A DNA stretch of 64,000 nucleotides, taken from positions 15,097,830 to 15,161,829 of the forward strand of contig NC_029521.1 in NCBI RefSeq assembly GCF_001577835.2, in the 5' to 3' direction. The notes under the pieces are model-generated. The model was given only the letters and a program-made list of their open reading frames with translations. It was not told where the DNA came from and searched no databases. The DNA comes from Coturnix japonica (Eukaryota > Chordata > Aves > Galliformes > Phasianidae). Below, in pieces: positions 59,401 through 64,000 of the stretch. Positions within the stretch are counted from its first letter, which is position 1. The number at the start of each line of letters is the position of its first letter. A program made the position numbers and the translations under genes.

Positions 59401-62400
59401 TAACCTCAGAACCACTCACTGAATCTCTGTGGTTATTTCTTGCCCTTCACTCTGGATGACTATCACCACCAACAAGAAGTCCTAGGAGCTACAAGCTAGT
59501 GAATTGCTCTGCGCAGTCAGACTTGTGGCCTAAAATAGCTCAGAACTAAAGGTCAATAGTTAGTTAATTGTTTTGACTGCCATTCCCATCTAATGCAATT
59601 CAGTGAGGTCACAGCGTGGCCCTCCCATCTGGTTTTGGATAACCACAGTAACTGAAAGCAGCAATCCCTGGAAGCCCACAGCTCTCTACAGCGTTGCCAT
59701 CAAGAACATATATGAATGTGTGTTTATGCTGGCATAGCTGGTTGTTCTCATTCTTGCACTACTCTGCAAACTGTGATCCCTTAGTAAGAGGAATTGGTCT
59801 CTTCCAAAGACCTACTGGTGACTACCTCCAGCACACCTGAAAACAAATACACCCACCCTGCCTCAGAAAATAATATAATCTTTGAAGTAATCCTACTCCA
59901 TAATAACCTGCTCATCTGAGATGGTGCTTCTGGGTGTATCTTCTGTTCACTCAGCCTCAGCTGCACTTCAGTACAAGTAATTACACATTATCTTAAAGAA
60001 TAAGGCCTGAGACATTTTAACAAACTTATTACATTTCCTCCACCAATGGGAAGTCTGAAGGAAGAATCACAAACCTTACAATTTCTAGGTGCCACATAAG
60101 TAGGATCAACACTGTCACCTAATATCCGGGCTACAAAAACATCTAGAAGTCTCAGCTAAGGAGACTCTGTAGGAGTGCAGTGACTGCCTTTGCTGAGCCA
60201 ACTCCAACTAGAAGCAGACCCTGAGGGAGCTTGAAGAGACACAGGTAATCCTCACTGCAGGTGTTGGTTAAGGGGAGACATCTACCACCACTGTTTTGGA
60301 GTCACCTGTCCTCCAAGAACAGCCAGGGACCTAGCCCACCCCAATGACCCAGAGGCTGTGATGCTTTTCAGCATACAGTGCTGTGGTCTGTGATGGGCCA
60401 CTGGGAGTTCTGTCTGAATCTGATTCATGTCTGCTGGCATTAACACATCACAATGATGAATGCGGTAGAACCACAGAGAAAAGACAGAGGGATGGTTATC
60501 ACACTGTACTTCAGAAGAACTCATTACCAAAAAGCTATTTTATCTGTCTCACACAGATCCCACTTTAACATGTATTAAAAAGGCAGGACTGCTGCTAGAC
60601 GTGGACATGACAGACACTTATCTTAAGCAGTGCATCTCCAGGGGCAGTGAAAGCCCCAGATTCTTCTGCCTCCTTAGTTTACACCATGGAAACCAGGACC
60701 AATCACCCCACATCTGTCCCCTGGCAGGCTCTAGGAACAGCCAGCCAAGTCAGGAGAGAAAACAGAAGTGGGCTCTTGATGAAAATGAAGCACTAAGCAC
60801 CACTGCAGGGTATCCATAGCTAACCTGGCTATTCTTCAGGTACTTGAACAACTACAGAGACACAGGGAATGTGGCAACTGTTCCTCAAGAAGGAGACAAC
60901 ATTTTGCACACCGCACAACTGATGCATGTGGACCACTTCTACACCATTTGCTGCTCCAGCTGTCCACCTTCACAAGGACGCAATGCATTTGTATTTTTAT
61001 GTTTCCAGCAAGAGCTGTGCACTCTGACTGAAGGCTCCTGCACTGCAGCTGTGGCCTCCAGCAATTATAAGTGGTGTCCACAGCAGGCCTCCAGCTGGAC
61101 CAGAGTGCCCAGGAGCAATGGGGCAATGACAGCAACTAGTTGTGTGGCCAAGCTGGCACTTGAGATGGCCCAAGAGGCTACTGGACATCATGAAGGGCAG
61201 ACAGCCCCAGCTGACAGCCTTCTAAATTGCAGCATGGCTGGATCAAATATCAGTAAATTCTAGCCTACACAACTCCTCCCTACCGGATACATGCCACGTA
61301 GTCTTCCAGTGTGTGATGATATCAAGTGTCTTTGCCTGAAATATGATGCATTATTAGAATGGAGAGTGGTAAGAAAAAATACTGGGGGAAAAAAAAAGAT
61401 CACAACAGTTCACCAATGACTGCTTGATAAAACCATGACTTTGCCAAAGAAAAAAGAGTTCCTAAGTTTGTCCCAAATGCTCCATTGTATTAGCATCTTA
61501 GATTAACAGAGCATTTTTCTATTCAACAAGGATAAAATGTAGGTACAGGATGTAGGAGGAAACACTGTTGATGAAGATGTGGGAAAGAGANCTGATATTT
61601 TCAGGATGATCAACTCCATCAAATAATTCTGGAAACAATTTGACAGGAACTGGCAGCTGGCTCCTTGAAATACTTTGTTCCATACTCTACATAACGTACA
61701 TGACTATAATTAAGATGACATCTGGAAACTAGGAGTGAAAGCCCTCTCTATCGCACTGTGCCCAGGCACAAGTTCACATGCCTTTCTGAATGGGGAAAAG
61801 TGCATCCCTTCACCTTTATGCTATGCAGTCTTGTTTTTCCCGAGCATCTCAGTTGTATCAGATTTTGTTTAAGCAGCTTCACTTTCCCTATTCCCTTTTC
61901 CCCTAAATTCATGTACCTGGACAGAGCACGTCTGATCAGCAGACCTTTGCAGTGAGCCCTGGTCATCTGATAGACTACAGGAAAGCTCAGCTCGGCAACT
62001 AAAAAACCTGGACAGATTTTCTATGGACGAACGCTCACTGAATCCATCAAAGCTTCAGGCAACAGTGGATGTGTGTATTCATATGCTTTTCTAAATCTGT
62101 TCCAAGCTGATGAACAGCCTAAATGGATTTTAAATTTCATAGCAAGCTTAGGCTACCACTTTGCATCTGCACTGGCTGCCATTCAGTCCAAGAATAATTT
62201 AATACTTTACAATGTGCTCCTGCTCAAAAGATAAAGCTGTGCTAGCCTTCAGAAAAGACAAAGCATTTACATTTTTTAAGCAGCGTGCTTTTGATTTCTT
62301 TGCTACAATCTCAGTATTAGCATTTTCAAAGTTTACCTCTCAGAGAGCTACAAAAGTAAGTCTAAAATGTACTTCCCCTGAACACTAAAATCAGCCCTCC

Positions 62401-64000
62401 AGAGAAACCAGATGACAGGAAAAGTACACAGATGACCTAAAGATATTTCCCTACATCACATCATCAGTTTACTATACACTCTAATGCCAAACAATATGGC
62501 TAATCTGAGGATAACTGTTTACAGACCAGCTTTGTAAGTACCCCATTTACTTTGCTTGCTAACAGAATTTCTTTATTTAAGAGTGGAAGATGCGAACTAT
62601 CAATACTGTGAAAATCCTCTTTTTGTGGCCTCGTAGTGGCTAGCTGTGCTTTAGGGTCAATTTTATCCATACAGAGAAGATGAAGCTTATTAAGGTTAAT
62701 TATTTCTGTATGGCTTGTATGATGAAGGCACTTACTAATGAATGGTGGCTTCTTGGTAAAAATGCAGGCTTAGGGCACAGAACTGAGATGTGAATCCAGC
62801 CTGTGTGGCCGTATGCCAGTCAGAAATATTCCAATCAGTGTCACTGCTCTTGAACAGGGTGTTTGGAACTGGGCCTTGTCTGAGTACTATGACTAAATCA
62901 ATTCAATCTCCTTCCAACACTTTTTTTTTTTTTTTAAATTTGTTTTAAGATTTGGAAAAGATTCCATAAATTCAAACACATTTTTGTAGAGCAGATTTAA
63001 AAGGAGTGTTTGAAATATACTCACCAAAAAAGCAAAGAAGGGCCTGGAGGAATGTTACATCCCCCAATGCACAACAGACTGCACAAAATCTAATAGCACC
63101 ACACAAAGATCCTCCTACATCTTATCCCCTACTTCTTTTTCTGCTACTGCTGGCCTTCATCCCCAGCCAAATGTTCACATTCTTATTACTAGGCCTGACC
63201 ACATACACCAGCATCTCTTCAGCCTCTGAAGATCTGCTGAGATCTGCTCTTGAAGGACTGCCCTTTTTGCCCCTTTTGCTCTGGACAGCCCCAGCAGTTG
63301 GGGTCTATGTTCAAAGAGGTGCTGCTACCTTCACCAGCTGATCTCATTTTAGTGGTGCCATCTGCCTGCTGCTCTCCTTAACCACCCCAAGCCCTATGGC
63401 ATCAGCTCCTTTCCTTGGTCACACCAAATAACACAGCATCCTCTCCTGGCTAGAGGCTGATCTCTGACTCAACCCTTGACACTCACGTTGTGCCGTACAA
63501 CTGAGAACAGTGGAAAGATGCACAGTAATAACCACAGCAGGTTGGTAATGACATATCAGCACCAGAAATGGCCTTAAATCAAGTGCCAGCATCGAGTGTT
63601 TGTAGTAGCTCTACTGTAAGCTAGATCTGAGTGGAAAAAAATAGCTGCAACAGTCATTTGCAGAAAGTGTGATCATTGCTTCTGTAAACACACATGCACA
63701 CCCCAACAGATCTGGAAAAGTAGCACATATCTGATTAAACTCAACTTAAGTTACATAGCTCCTCTTAGAGCAGTGCAGTGTCAGAAAGCTCTGAGGACTG
63801 CAGAAAGGGCTATACATGCAGCCAAACACTTCCTCACATTTTCCTTTACATGCATTCAATCCGCTTTATTGGCCAGGTCGTTACACTATTCCAGACAGAC
63901 ATAAAAGGCACTTTCCTATTAACTTCAGAATGAATGACATTTTCCATGTACTCAAGCTTCTATGCAGTATCCTGCTAACTATAATCTTTCCTGGTTTGCC
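56415..64000 (-). other. MARCHF8: MARCHF8 intron, no further exon seen
   Basis: I searched the minus strand for the expected upstream exon (human VYRSKTKEKEREEQNEKTLG to SHSSNISK) and saw no match, so it should lie right of the window. No repeats of note except short A/T runs (for example 62922-62936) and one N at 61591. Confidence 0.5.
56443..56470 (-). repeat. (TG)n and T10 tract just upstream of a MARCHF8 3' splice site
   Basis: The plus strand shows (AC)9 followed by A10. In the transcript this is U10(UG)9, about 30-56 nt before the exon start at 56414, within the region that sets acceptor strength. Confidence 0.95.

Overview
The window looks like bird nuclear DNA. It holds several CR1 LINE copies, some with the typical avian 3' end (runs of ATTCTATGATTCT), and two vertebrate genes with compact introns. 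I cannot fix the species. An assembly gap of 15 N lies in a poly-T run at 14580-14594 and a single N lies at 61591.

Two protein-coding genes are certain, both on the minus strand. ALOX5 (arachidonate 5-lipoxygenase) is complete: 14 coding exons from 36891 down to 17312, 2025 nt including the stop, 674 residues. It carries all iron-ligand positions. MARCHF8 (membrane RING-CH E3 ubiquitin ligase) is partial: its last coding exons lie at 56414-46715 and its N-terminal exons are beyond the right edge. An 846-nt in-frame optional exon (56031-55186) sits inside MARCHF8 and should make a long isoform. The two genes lie head to tail, with the ALOX5 promoter facing the MARCHF8 3' end.

Layout from left to right. 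1-4500: no gene recognised. 4515-4780: a doubtful minus-strand exon. 4803-5052: a CR1 3' end. 5160-5780: a CpG island with a plus-strand spliced, apparently non-coding transcript (exons to 6204). 6246-7400: an old CR1 ORF2 fragment. 7401-8420: unrecognised DNA with a perfect 20-bp hairpin and a GC-rich degenerate repeat. 8421-12099: nothing but microsatellites. 12100-13392: an old CR1 split by an unrecognised insert of about 350 bp. 13393-16850: no gene. 16864-36891: ALOX5, with its 3' UTR at the left and a GC-box, TATA-less promoter at about 36892-37050. 37180-42290: no gene seen. 42300-46714: the probable MARCHF8 3' UTR and downstream DNA. 46715-64000: MARCHF8 exons and introns.

Functionally the two genes are not known to act in one pathway. 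ALOX5 starts leukotriene synthesis in myeloid cells. MARCHF8 removes immune and other receptors from the cell surface. Points worth a second look are changes in the nuclear-import, phosphorylation and stability motifs of ALOX5, the alternative source of the first RING cysteine in MARCHF8, a (TG)nTn tract next to a MARCHF8 splice acceptor, and the gene orientation, which differs from the convergent human arrangement as I remember it.
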